Source: an uncultured Oscillospiraceae bacterium
GTDB lineage: Bacteria; Bacillota; Clostridia; Oscillospirales; Ruminococcaceae
DNA: 64,000 bases
Direction: 5' to 3'
NCBI GenBank assembly: GCA_934462925.1
Contig: CAKSIT010000011.1
Span: forward strand, 1-64,000
Of this stretch, positions 9,235-17,603 are shown in pieces; position 1 is the first letter of the stretch; every line of letters begins with the position of its first letter. The position numbers and the translations under genes were made by a program. The notes beneath the pieces were generated by a model. It was not told the origin of the DNA. It was given only the letters and a program-made list of their open reading frames with translations, and made no database searches.

Positions 9235-9272
9235 TTTGTTTTCCTCCCGATTTCAGATTCCGTTATTACCTA

Positions 9273-9301
9273 TTGACTTTTGCGAATTATGGGGTTATAA
9301 T
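9273..9301 (+). promoter_or_regulatory. Predicted promoter of the merR gene
   Basis: TTGACT (9273-9278) and TATAAT (9296-9301) have 17-bp spacing and point towards the MerR-family gene. The transcript would run through the operator at 9331-9350, which gives a simple route to autoregulation. Confidence 0.55.
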
Positions 9302-9322
9302 CATCATAATGGTTATAAGCAT

Positions 9323-9353
9323 ATTATACAACTTAAAGCTCACTTTAAGTCAA
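9323..9353 (-). promoter_or_regulatory. MerR (AdhR)-type operator-promoter for the AKR operon
   Basis: On the minus strand TTGACT (9348-9353) and TATAAT (9323-9328) are exactly 19 bp apart, the overlong spacer that MerR-family activators require. The spacer holds the perfect inverted repeat CTTAAAG-CTCA-CTTTAAG (9332-9349). This equals the CTTAAAG-N4-CTTTAAG site known for AdhR of Bacillus subtilis. It lies between the divergent merR gene and the aldo/keto reductase operon. Confidence 0.88.
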
Positions 9354-9393
9354 GTGCTTTTTATGAAAACCGCGTGAAATTTTTGGAGGCATT

Positions 9394-9831
9394 ATGGAGT
9401 ATACTGTAGGACAAGCTGCGCAGCGGCTCGGGGTCGCGTCCTCAACGCTGCGCTATTACGATAAGGAGGGGCTGCTGCCCTTTGTCGAGCGCACGCAGGG
9501 CGGCATACGCAGGTTTCACGACGGGGACTTTGAGTGGCTTGCTATAATAGAGTGCCTTAAGAAAACGGGTATGCCGATAAAGGAAATACGCCGCTTTATA
9601 GACTGGTGCATAGAGGGCGACGCAACGATAGACAAGCGCTTAGCGCTCATAAAGGCGCAGAAGCAGGCAACGCTCGAGCGCATAGCGCAGCTTAACGAAA
9701 CGCTTGAAACGCTCGAGTACAAGGAGTGGTACTACACCGCCGCAAAGCAGGCGGGAAGCTGCGCCGTACACAGCGCTATGAGCGAGGACGAGATACCCGA
9801 GCGGTTCAGAAAATTCCGCAGACACGAATGA
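9394..9831 (+). CDS. MerR-family regulator, AdhR-like
   Basis: A 145-aa regulator with an N-terminal winged helix-turn-helix (YTVGQAAQRLGVASSTLRYY, residues 3-22), then a coiled-coil dimerisation helix. A single Cys in IIECLKKTGMP (residue 54) matches the position of the redox or aldehyde-reactive Cys (Cys52) of Bacillus AdhR, so thiol modification by carbonyl compounds is a plausible trigger. No C-terminal metal-binding Cys cluster is present, against a metal sensor. It is divergent from the aldo/keto reductase operon and sits next to a 19-bp-spacer promoter carrying an AdhR-type palindrome. The start is supported by TTTGGAGG about 8 bases upstream. Confidence 0.9.
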   Translation: MEYTVGQAAQRLGVASSTLRYYDKEGLLPFVERTQGGIRRFHDGDFEWLAIIECLKKTGMPIKEIRRFIDWCIEGDATIDKRLALIKAQKQATLERIAQLNETLETLEYKEWYYTAAKQAGSCAVHSAMSEDEIPERFRKFRRHE

Positions 9832-9853
9832 CAGCACATTAAGGAGCGGCAAC

Positions 9854-10426
9854 ATGACAGAATGGATAACAAACACCGACTGGGCGATACTTTACGGAAT
9901 ACAGGAGCATATACGCTGCGCGTTTCTCGACGCGGTAATGCCCGTAATAACGCTTTTAGGGGACGCGGGCATTGTGTGGATAATAGCGGCGCTTGCGATG
10001 ATGTTCACCAAAAAACTGCGCAGGACGGGCGTTGTTGTGGCGATAGGGCTTGTGCTGGGCGTGCTTATAGGCAACCTGATGTTAAAGAACCTTATGGCGC
10101 GCGAGCGCCCTTGCTGGCTTGACGAGTCGGTGCTTATGCTTGTAAAAGTGCCAAAAGACTTTTCGTTCCCGTCGGGGCATACGCTGGCTTCGGTTATTTC
10201 CGCGACGGTGCTTATGTTAGCGGACAGGCGCTTTGCATTCGCGGCGATACCGCTTGCGGTGCTTATAGCGTTTTCAAGGCTATACCTGTTCGTGCATTTC
10301 CCGAGCGACGTGTTCTGCGGCGCGCTGCTGGGGCTTGCTATCGGGGTGTTCGCGTGGTTTGTCGGCGGCAGGCTTTACGACGCCGCGGCGAAGCGGATAC
10401 GCGAGAGAAAACAGAAAACGCAATAA
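9854..10426 (+). CDS. PAP2-superfamily membrane phosphatase
   Basis: A 190-aa integral membrane protein with five to six hydrophobic segments. The three acid-phosphatase motifs are complete: KNLMARERP (motif 1), PSGHT (motif 2) and SRLYLFVHFPSD (motif 3). Such proteins dephosphorylate undecaprenyl pyrophosphate, phosphatidylglycerol phosphate or phosphatidic acid at the outer face of the membrane. Its start follows AAGGAGCGG. It is 22 bases downstream of merR and may be co-transcribed, but a functional link to carbonyl stress is not evident. Confidence 0.9.
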   Translation: MTEWITNTDWAILYGIQEHIRCAFLDAVMPVITLLGDAGIVWIIAALAMMFTKKLRRTGVVVAIGLVLGVLIGNLMLKNLMARERPCWLDESVLMLVKVPKDFSFPSGHTLASVISATVLMLADRRFAFAAIPLAVLIAFSRLYLFVHFPSDVFCGALLGLAIGVFAWFVGGRLYDAAAKRIRERKQKTQ

Positions 10427-10435
10427 CATAAAAAC

Positions 10436-10580
10436 TCCGCACTGCGCGCACGGTTGCGTAAGCGCAGCGTCGCGTACACACTTGCGCGGATAGATGAGTT
10501 TTTTGCCTCGGGAAGCCCGAGGCAAAAAAGTTATTTCAAAGCCCGCATACGCGGGCAAAATGTACTTTTTCAACAGGCTG
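10436..10580. mobile_element. Family A MITE-like element, copy 2 (left end lost)
   Basis: About 145 bp match the right two thirds of the element at 2245-2461. Shared parts are the CCGCACTGCGCGCACGG block, the TTTTTTGCCTCGG/CCGAGGCAAAAAA hairpin, GCCCGCATACGCGGGC and the terminal TTTTTCAACAGGCTG. The left terminal repeat and the flanking TA pair are absent, so this is a decayed copy. Its hairpins may serve as the terminator between the converging PAP2 and GH13 genes. Confidence 0.75.
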
Positions 10581-10581
10581 T

Positions 10582-10605
10582 CCCCGCTCCACAAACGGAG
10601 CGGGG
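10582..10605. terminator. Bidirectional-looking hairpin after the GH13 gene
   Basis: The inverted repeat CCCCGCTCC/GGAGCGGGG lies 8 bases beyond the GH13 stop. On the plus strand it is followed by AAACTTTTT. Confidence 0.5.
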
Positions 10606-10612
10606 AAACTTT

Positions 10613-11935
10613 TTACGCTTTAAGCACCATAGACGAGTACGCGGGGAGCGTAAGCCCGCCCATTTCAACGCTCTGCCCCGTGAGCAGGTCGGCAGCGCTG
10701 CCGCACCTGCCAAGGTTGAACGTAAACGGCGCGCCGTCCGCGTTTATTACGGTGATGAGCGTTTCGTCGCCCGCGGTGCGCGAAAACGCGTACTGGCGGT
10801 TGGTAAGCTGCACCTGCTTATAGTCGCCCTGAGAAGCGGCGGGGTGCGTTTTTTCTATCTCCGCGAGCGCGGCAATGTGCGCGGTAAGGTCGCACAGACC
10901 CTCGTTCTTCATGCGCTCGGCGTTGAACTCGGGGCGCAGCGCGTCGTCGCCGCCCCCGCGCTTGTCGCCCTCAACGCCGTATTCGCTGCCGTAGTACACC
11001 GCGGGAATGCCCGGCATCATGAACATGAGCGTGTAAATGCACGGCAGATGCTCCTTTACCTTAAGCATACTTGCAATGCGCGTTACGTCGTGGTTGTCAA
11101 CAAAGGTGTAGAGGTGCTTGCCCCTGTAAATGCACCAGTTTTCGCTGCCGAACTGACGATTTATCGAGTGCGCTATCTCAAACATATTCATGTCGTTGAA
11201 GCTTGAGAACAGCCCCTTGTAGCACTCGTAATTCGTTACGCTGTCAAGCATTTCGGGGTTTGCCCATGTGTTGTAGTCGCCGTGGAGCGTTTCTCCCAGC
11301 AGGAAAAAGTCCTCCGCCAGCCAGCGGCAGTGGCCGTGCAGCTCCTTAAGGAAGTTGTGGTCAAGACAGTACGCAACGTCAAGGCGCAGCCCGTCTATGC
11401 CGAACTCGTTGCGCCACATGGTTATGCAGTCCTTAAGGTACTGCTTAACCTCGCCGTTCCAGAGGTTGAGCTTTACAAGCTCGTAATGCCCCTCCCAACC
11501 CTCGTAGTAAAAGCCGTCGTTGTAGGGACTGTTGCCCTCGCGCACATGAAACCAGTCCTTTTTTGCAGAGCCGAGCTTATGCTCGCGCACGTCCATAAAC
11601 GCGCCGAAGTCGCGCCCCACGTGGTTGAACACGCCGTCCAGAATCACGCGTATGCCGTTTTCGTGCAGCGCCGCGCATACCTTTTTAAAGTCCTCGTTAG
11701 TGCCGAGGCGGCGGTCTATCGTGGTGTAGTCGATAGTGTCGTAGCCGTGCGCCACGCTCTCAAACACAGGCCCGAAGTATATGGCGTTGCAGCCAAGCTC
11801 CTTTATGTGGGGGATATCGTCGATAAGGCGCAGAATCTTGTGCGTAGGCTCGGACGTTCTGTCGTTCGTCCTCTCGCAGCCAAAATAGCCTATAGGATAG
11901 ATGTGGTAAAACACAGCGTTTTCGTACCAGTTCAT
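10613..11935 (-). CDS. GH13 alpha-amylase-family glycoside hydrolase
   Basis: A 440-aa cytosolic enzyme (no signal peptide) acting on alpha-1,4-glucans or maltodextrins. GH13 regions are all visible: DGVFNHVG (region I), GLRLDVAYCL with the nucleophile Asp (region II), GETLHGDY with the acid/base Glu (region III) and FVDNHDVTR with the transition-state Asp (region IV). The start at 11935 (MNWYENAVFYHIYPIG) is chosen because AAGGAG lies 8 bases upstream; an in-frame ATG at 11980 lacks one. The length and N-terminus resemble small intracellular maltodextrin-cleaving enzymes, and the exact specificity is open. It is monocistronic. Confidence 0.93.
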   Translation of the reverse strand: MNWYENAVFYHIYPIGYFGCERTNDRTSEPTHKILRLIDDIPHIKELGCNAIYFGPVFESVAHGYDTIDYTTIDRRLGTNEDFKKVCAALHENGIRVILDGVFNHVGRDFGAFMDVREHKLGSAKKDWFHVREGNSPYNDGFYYEGWEGHYELVKLNLWNGEVKQYLKDCITMWRNEFGIDGLRLDVAYCLDHNFLKELHGHCRWLAEDFFLLGETLHGDYNTWANPEMLDSVTNYECYKGLFSSFNDMNMFEIAHSINRQFGSENWCIYRGKHLYTFVDNHDVTRIASMLKVKEHLPCIYTLMFMMPGIPAVYYGSEYGVEGDKRGGGDDALRPEFNAERMKNEGLCDLTAHIAALAEIEKTHPAASQGDYKQVQLTNRQYAFSRTAGDETLITVINADGAPFTFNLGRCGSAADLLTGQSVEMGGLTLPAYSSMVLKA

Positions 11936-12153
11936 TATAATGTACTCCTTTTTGTCGAATATTGCCGAGCGGTAGGGCATTCCGCCTGACGTTTTGCAGA
12001 ATAACGCCCCGCTTAACCCGCGCAGGCGGTCTGCCGCAGAAAAAATCCTGTTATATTATATCACAAAGGCTCGGATTTGTCAATTATTTTGTGCAAATTT
12101 GCTAAATATTACGGCGTTCTCTTGAGCAAAGCTGAAAAAATCGTAGATAATCC

Positions 12154-12182
12154 TTGAAAAATTTTTTCATGTTTGGTATAAT
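12154..12182 (+). promoter_or_regulatory. Predicted promoter of the GGDEF/EAL gene
   Basis: TTGAAA (12154-12159) and TATAAT (12177-12182) have 17-bp spacing. The remaining 11936-12282 gap holds no gene that I can see. Confidence 0.6.
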
Positions 12183-12282
12183 AGAATAAGATTATAGTTT
12201 GCAATTGGCAGAAACAAGAAAATTTACAGGCAGAGCCTTCCTTTTAATGCAGCGGGAGGGCGTCGGGAAGGGGTGTTTTCTG

Positions 12283-15200
12283 ATGCGGCAGAATTTGGGC
12301 GGCAGATTAAATCGCATTACGGCGTTCATTACCGCGCTTGTTATTGCGGCGGTAATGTTACCTTTCCGTGTGACGGCAGCAGAAAAGGGAGAAACGGTGC
12401 TTGTAGGCGCGTGCGCCGATTTCGGCATAAGCAAGTCGGGGTCGGGCTACAGCGGCTTTGCGTACGAGTACCTTACACAGATAAAAAAGAACACGGGACA
12501 CAACTATGTGTTTGTGGACGGCACGCCCGATGAGCTGTTCGCGATGCTCTCCCGCGGGGAAATAGCAATGATACCCTGCGTTACGGACGCGGAGCTTGAA
12601 CGCTACAGCGCCGTTATGGACGGCGACGTGGGCATGGGCTTTTCGGACGGCTTTCTTATAACAAAGTACTCAGCCATATACGTTATGGACGACGGCACTA
12701 CCGACAGCATAGGCTTTTTCGATATCGAGGCGCTTAACAAAGCGACTATCGGCTACCTTGAAGAAAACGCCACCAAGTATTTTATCGACGGCAGCTTTGT
12801 CTGTACCGAAATAGAGGACGCTAACTTTATCGGCTACGCTACGGAGTCGCAGATGCGCGAGGACCTTGAATCGGGCAAGCTTGACGCCGTTGTAAAGGGC
12901 TGCTTCAGAAGCTGGGGCAGCGAAAAAATCGCCTACCGCTTCGGCGGCGGCGACGCAAGAATGCTTGTATCCGACCAGGCGCTGGGGCTTAAGGCGCAGA
13001 TAACCGAGGCGCTAAGGGGCATATCCATGACCAACCCGTTCTTCCGCCGCGACAACTGCGAGAAGTACCTTTCACGCTACGGCGTGCAGCAGCTGGCGTA
13101 CACCAAAGAGGAGCAGCTGTGGCTTAAAGACAACAAGGAGATAGTCGCGGCGTACAACGTGGAAAGCGACCTGCTCGACTACTACGACAACAACAGCGGC
13201 AAGATAATGGGCTTTGTGCAGAACGTTATCGACCACATAGCGCAGACCACGGGCTGCAAGGTGAAGATAAAGACCTGCACGAGCCTTACGGACTGCGTAA
13301 AGCTTCTGAAAGCGGGCGAGGCGGATATCATTCTCGGCGGCGTAAACAGCGCAAGCATGGCTTCCTTTACGGGGCTGCGCCTGTCGTCGCCCTATTCGAG
13401 AGTGCCTGTTGTAACTGTCGGCGTTAAGGACGTAACGTCAGAGCGCATTAAGGTAGCCGTGCCGTTTTACAGCGACGACATCACGAATTACCTGCGCGTG
13501 CTTATGCCGTCCGCGTCGTTCCAGCACTACAAAAACGCAAGGCTCTGCGCCGAGGCGGTGGTAAACGGCGACGCCGACATACTCTGCACGGGCGCGTACG
13601 ACGCGGTGTACCTTATAAACAGCGGCTACGAGCAGCTGCGCGTTCTGGACACCCTGTCTGCGTTCCACACCGAGTGCATTGCAACGCTTGACGACGCCAC
13701 GCTTTCGGGCATAATCGGCAAGTCGATAATGCTGGTGGGCTCAAACGAGAGCGTTGTCGATACCTACGAGTTCATGGCTTCCTACGGCTACGACGCGGTG
13801 ACGATAACCCGCTTTATGGACAGATACCTTTGGATAGTGGCGTCGGGCGCGGGCGTTATCATAGCGTTTATGGCGGGCGTTCTCATCTACTTTATGAGAA
13901 AGAACAGGCACAGGATTTCCACCGACCCGCTGACCGGCGGGCGGAACAAGGAGCGCTTTATAGACGACGCCGCAAAGGCGGTAAAGCGTTTCTCGCCGAA
14001 CAGGTGGGCGTGTGTGCTTATAGATATCGACAAGTTCAAGTTTGTAAACGACCGCTTAGGCTTTGAGGAAGGCAACCATATGTTGGAGCGCCTTTACAAA
14101 ACCATTGGCGACAATCTTGAGGATGACGAGATTTACGCGAGAATATCCGACGATAACTTTGCGCTTGTCATTCACAACGCCACCGACAAGGAGCTTACAA
14201 CAAAGATAAACACGATATTCAGCGAGTTTGAGCGCCGCAACGAGCTTTTTGTAAAGTACCCGGTATTTTTCAGCGCGGGCGTATGCCGCTTGGGGCAGTG
14301 CGAGGAAGAAGACGGCACGGTGAACATCAACTCCGCGCTCGACCGCTGCACCATTGCCAAAAAGACGTTAAAGAGCCTGCACAGCTCGTCCATAGCGTTC
14401 TTTGACGGAACGATACGCGATAAGGCGCTGCGCGAAAAGGACTACGAGAACATCATGCCCACCGCGCTTGCGAACCACGAGTTCCAATGCTATTTACAGC
14501 CGAAGTACGGGCTTAAGTCACGCCATATCGAGGGCGCGGAGGCGCTTATCCGCTGGAACAGCAAAACGTTCGGTTTTGTTTACCCCAACGACTTTATACC
14601 GCTCAGCGAAAAGAACGGCTTTGTCGTTGAGCTTGACTTCTTCATTCTTGAGGAAGTGTGCAAGGCAATGCGCCGCTGGATAGACGACGGCAAAACGCCC
14701 GTTGTGATTTCCGTAAACCAGTCGCGCCTGCACCTCAATTTCGAGGACTACATCTGGCGGCTGAGAGAGATAGTAGACAAGTACGAGATACCGTACGAGT
14801 ATATCGAGCTTGAGCTTACGGAAAGCGTGTTCACCGAGAACGCCGAGCTGCTGCTGAAAACCATGCGCAAGCTCCACGAGATAGGCTTCAAGCTGTCGAT
14901 AGACGACTTTGGCTCGGGGTATTCCTCGCTCAATATGCTTAAGGATATCCCCGCGGACGTTATCAAGATAGACCGCGAGTTCTTCAACGGCACGGTAAAT
15001 TCGCAAAAGGGCAGGGCGGTCATCTCAACGGTGGTAGACCTTGCGAAGAACCTTAACATGGAGGTTATTTCCGAGGGCGTTGAAACGGTGGAGCAGGTGG
15101 ATTTCCTCACCGAGATAGACTGCAGCATGGTACAGGGCTACTACTTTGCAAAGCCCATGACTATGGAGAGCTTTGAGGAGCTGTGGTTCAGCGACCTTAA

Positions 15201-15360
15201 GGCGCAGCAGGAAAACGCCGCGCACCCCGCCGCCCCCGAGGCGGAATCAGCCGAGATACAGCTGACCGTAAAGCGCGAAACAACCGACGTAAAGCCAGCG
15301 GAAGCGCAGCCCGAAAAGGCTTCGCCCGCAAACGAGCCAGCGCAGCCTACAGCGGAATAA
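12283..15360 (+). CDS. Membrane sensor with solute-binding, GGDEF-like and EAL domains
   Basis: A 1025-aa cyclic-di-GMP signalling protein. A signal peptide (residues 1 to about 32) is followed by two periplasmic-binding-protein-type (SBP_bac_3-like) sensor domains, about 36-265 and 285-500. A transmembrane helix (about 513-537) is followed by a GGDEF-like domain (545-715) and an EAL domain (730-970). The GGDEF signature is replaced by SDDNF (about 622), so cyclase activity is probably lost. The EAL domain keeps EALIRW and DDFGSGYSSL, so it should hydrolyse c-di-GMP. The start at 12283 follows GGGAAGGGG; upstream ATGs lack one. The Ala/Glu/Pro-rich tail is not conserved. The likely role is lowering c-di-GMP in response to an extracellular amino acid or small molecule. 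Confidence 0.9.
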   Translation: MRQNLGGRLNRITAFITALVIAAVMLPFRVTAAEKGETVLVGACADFGISKSGSGYSGFAYEYLTQIKKNTGHNYVFVDGTPDELFAMLSRGEIAMIPCVTDAELERYSAVMDGDVGMGFSDGFLITKYSAIYVMDDGTTDSIGFFDIEALNKATIGYLEENATKYFIDGSFVCTEIEDANFIGYATESQMREDLESGKLDAVVKGCFRSWGSEKIAYRFGGGDARMLVSDQALGLKAQITEALRGISMTNPFFRRDNCEKYLSRYGVQQLAYTKEEQLWLKDNKEIVAAYNVESDLLDYYDNNSGKIMGFVQNVIDHIAQTTGCKVKIKTCTSLTDCVKLLKAGEADIILGGVNSASMASFTGLRLSSPYSRVPVVTVGVKDVTSERIKVAVPFYSDDITNYLRVLMPSASFQHYKNARLCAEAVVNGDADILCTGAYDAVYLINSGYEQLRVLDTLSAFHTECIATLDDATLSGIIGKSIMLVGSNESVVDTYEFMASYGYDAVTITRFMDRYLWIVASGAGVIIAFMAGVLIYFMRKNRHRISTDPLTGGRNKERFIDDAAKAVKRFSPNRWACVLIDIDKFKFVNDRLGFEEGNHMLERLYKTIGDNLEDDEIYARISDDNFALVIHNATDKELTTKINTIFSEFERRNELFVKYPVFFSAGVCRLGQCEEEDGTVNINSALDRCTIAKKTLKSLHSSSIAFFDGTIRDKALREKDYENIMPTALANHEFQCYLQPKYGLKSRHIEGAEALIRWNSKTFGFVYPNDFIPLSEKNGFVVELDFFILEEVCKAMRRWIDDGKTPVVISVNQSRLHLNFEDYIWRLREIVDKYEIPYEYIELELTESVFTENAELLLKTMRKLHEIGFKLSIDDFGSGYSSLNMLKDIPADVIKIDREFFNGTVNSQKGRAVISTVVDLAKNLNMEVISEGVETVEQVDFLTEIDCSMVQGYYFAKPMTMESFEELWFSDLKAQQENAAHPAAPEAESAEIQLTVKRETTDVKPAEAQPEKASPANEPAQPTAE

Positions 15361-15379
15361 CACAACGCATAACAAACCA

Positions 15380-15407
15380 CAGCCCCTCCAATGAAAAGGA
15401 GGGGCTG
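15380..15407 (+). terminator. Hairpin after the GGDEF/EAL gene
   Basis: A perfect 10-bp stem CAGCCCCTCC/GGAGGGGCTG lies 19 bases after the stop. The tail is not a T run, so termination may be partial. Confidence 0.5.
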
Positions 15408-15492
15408 ACTGCGTTTGCAAATTGTTTTCCGCGCCGTGATTAGAAGCGCCCTCCCCTGCCAAAGCTATGTGCAGGAACGGAGGTACATATCA

Positions 15493-16104
15493 ATGAAACA
15501 AAGATTAGCTTCTCTCATCATAGACTGCTTTCTCGCCATAGGCACGGCGCTTTCGGTAGCGCTTTCGGGTATGACCGCGTTTTCCGCGCGCGCGGAGAAT
15601 GTGTGCGGCGAGGTGCTGCGCCTGCACATTCCCGCTAACAGCGACAGCGAGCGCGACCAGCAGCTTAAACTGGGGCTGCGCGACGAGCTGCTGAGCCACT
15701 ACGGGCGGCAGCTTTCCGACAGCGGCACGCTTGCCTGCGCAGAGGAGCGCGTGCAGGCGCTGCTGCCCGAGATAACGGAATTTTCCTGCCGTTACCTGCG
15801 CGGACACGGCGCGGACTACGGCGCGCGCGCCGAGCTTGTGACAATGTACTTTACCACCCGCCGCTACGACGCGGTAACGCTCCCCGCGGGCGAATACCGC
15901 GCGCTGCGCGTAACGCTCGGCAGCGGCGAGGGGCATAACTGGTGGTGCATAATGTTCCCGCCGCTTTGCCTGCCCGCCGCAAGCGCAGCGCTCCCCGACG
16001 ACGAGGCGCGGGAGCTTACCGCCGAGCTTGGCGAGGATTTTGACAGCAGCACGCCGCAGGTTCGCTTCGCAATTTACGAGTGGCTTAAGGGACTGTTTTC
16101 CTGA
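15493..16104 (+). CDS. spoIIR: Stage II sporulation protein R
   Basis: A 203-aa secreted signalling protein. In Bacillus it is made in the forespore under sigma-F and triggers SpoIIGA-dependent activation of sigma-E in the mother cell. An N-terminal signal sequence (about residues 8-33) is followed by the family hallmark LRLHIPANSDSERDQQLKL and the C-terminal WWCIMFPPLCLP block. The start is set by GGAGG at 15479-15483. The gene stands alone, as is common in Clostridia. Its presence is strong evidence for endospore formation. Confidence 0.93.
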   Translation: MKQRLASLIIDCFLAIGTALSVALSGMTAFSARAENVCGEVLRLHIPANSDSERDQQLKLGLRDELLSHYGRQLSDSGTLACAEERVQALLPEITEFSCRYLRGHGADYGARAELVTMYFTTRRYDAVTLPAGEYRALRVTLGSGEGHNWWCIMFPPLCLPAASAALPDDEARELTAELGEDFDSSTPQVRFAIYEWLKGLFS

Positions 16105-16163
16105 AATATCCCGACAATAGAAAAAGTGCATTCTTTTCCGCAAAAAGTTGTCTAATATTGCGG

Positions 16164-16192
16164 TTGAAAAGCCGTGCAAAAGGTCGTATAAT
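16164..16192 (+). promoter_or_regulatory. Predicted promoter of the antiporter gene
   Basis: TTGAAA (16164-16169) and TATAAT (16187-16192) with 17-bp spacing lie 58 bases upstream of the proposed GTG start. Confidence 0.6.
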
Positions 16193-16250
16193 ATTAAAGT
16201 GTACAGAACCTTTAGGTAACCTTTAGACAAAATCGGAAGGAATGATATGT

Positions 16251-17492
16251 GTGGAATCATTTGAGTGCTTCAAGGACCTCGCGATAATCATTATTGCGGC
16301 GAAGCTTTTCGGGCTGCTTGCCAAAAAGTGCAAAGCGCCGCAGGTCGTGGGGCAGATAATAGCGGGACTTCTCATAGGCCCGAGCGTTCTCGGGATTGTG
16401 GACCAGTCCGACCTGCTGCTCAGCATGGCGGAAATAGGCGTTGTTATTTTGATGTTCTCCGCGGGGCTTGAAACGAACCTTAAGGACCTGCTGAAAACAG
16501 GACCTGTGGCGTTCACCATTGCCTGCGCGGGCGTGCTAGTGCCGCTTGTGGGGGGATACCTCCTATACTCGGCGTTCTTCGGGTTTGCGCCGTTCGGCTC
16601 GGCGGAGTTCTTCCGCGCGCTCTTTATCGGCACTATCATGACGGCTACTTCCGTCAGCATTACCGTGCAGACCCTGCGCGAGCTTGGACACCTTAAAGGC
16701 AAGGTCGGCACGATAATTATGAGCAGCGCAATAATCGACGACGTTATCGGTATTATCGTGCTTACGTTCGTTATCGGCTTCAAGGACGCGGACGCGAACC
16801 CCATGGGCGTTGTGGTAAAGACGCTGCTGTTTATCGTGTTCAGCATTGCCGTGGGCTTCGGTGTTTACCTGCTGTTCAAGTTCCTTGACAAGCGCTTTTT
16901 CCACCAGCGCCGTATCCCTATTTTCGGGCTTGCGCTGTGCTTCATCATGGCGTACTGCGCCGAGAAATTCTTCGGTATCGCGGACATCACGGGCGCTTAC
17001 GTTGCGGGAATAATCCTTTGCAACCTGCGCGACGCGGAATACATAGCGGGCAAAATGGACATCAGCAGCTATATGCTGTTCGGGCCTGTGTTCTTTGCGA
17101 GCATAGGGCTTAAAACGCGGTTCGACGGCTTCTCGCTTGAGCTGCTGTGGTTTTCGCTGGCGTTTGTGGCGGTGGCGCTTATCACAAAAATCGTGGGCTG
17201 CGGATTTATGGCAAAGGTATGGCGCTTCAGCAACAAGGACTCGCTGAAAATAGGCGTTGGCATGATGACGCGCGGCGAAGTCGCGCTTATCGTGGCGCAA
17301 AAGGGTCTTGCCGTGGGCATGGTTTCGCCCGAGTACTTTACCTCGGTTATCCTGCTCATCATCTGTTCGTCTGTCGTAACGCCCATTTTTCTGAAGCTCC
17401 TCTTCAAGGACGAGCATAAGCCCGACCACCTCTCCCCCTCGGGCGACCACCCCGATATTGAGGAAACCGACGAAGTTCCCGCCGAGTGCTGA
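16251..17492 (+). CDS. CPA2-family cation:proton antiporter
   Basis: A 413-aa polytopic membrane protein of the NapA/KefB-type Na+(K+)/H+ exchanger family, with about 12-13 hydrophobic segments. Recognisable blocks are PQVVGQIIAGLLIGPSVLG near the N-terminus, TATSVSITVQTLREL, SSAIIDDVIGI with the acidic pair expected for ion exchange, and MMTRGEVALIVAQKG near the C-terminus. No TrkA/KTN nucleotide-binding domain follows, so it resembles GerN/NapA-like exchangers more than Kef channels. A GTG at 16251 is preferred over the ATG at 16242 because GGAAGG (16235-16240) is only one base from the latter. Confidence 0.9.
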   Translation: MESFECFKDLAIIIIAAKLFGLLAKKCKAPQVVGQIIAGLLIGPSVLGIVDQSDLLLSMAEIGVVILMFSAGLETNLKDLLKTGPVAFTIACAGVLVPLVGGYLLYSAFFGFAPFGSAEFFRALFIGTIMTATSVSITVQTLRELGHLKGKVGTIIMSSAIIDDVIGIIVLTFVIGFKDADANPMGVVVKTLLFIVFSIAVGFGVYLLFKFLDKRFFHQRRIPIFGLALCFIMAYCAEKFFGIADITGAYVAGIILCNLRDAEYIAGKMDISSYMLFGPVFFASIGLKTRFDGFSLELLWFSLAFVAVALITKIVGCGFMAKVWRFSNKDSLKIGVGMMTRGEVALIVAQKGLAVGMVSPEYFTSVILLIICSSVVTPIFLKLLFKDEHKPDHLSPSGDHPDIEETDEVPAEC

Positions 17493-17511
17493 CGGTACAT
17501 TTCATACAGAG

Positions 17512-17541
17512 CAAGCCCCCTGCTTATCACGGCAGGGGGCA
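17512..17541 (+). terminator. Terminator after the antiporter
   Basis: The stem GCCCCCTGC/GCAGGGGGC (17515-17540) lies 22 bases after the stop. Confidence 0.6.
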
Positions 17542-17552
17542 AATCATATGCA

Positions 17553-17585
17553 AAAAAATCCCCGACAGCCAAAGCCGTCGGGGAA
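17553..17585 (-). terminator. Terminator of the cmk-plsC-ispH/rpsA operon
   Basis: On the minus strand the stem GTCGGGGA/TCCCCGAC is followed by a seven-T run. Confidence 0.75.
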
Positions 17586-17603
17586 CATTTTACAAACTCA
17601 CTA

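Noticed and set aside
10454..11206. 250-codon plus-strand frame opposite the GH13 gene
   Set aside because: It begins inside the family A repeat and runs antisense to conserved GH13 regions.
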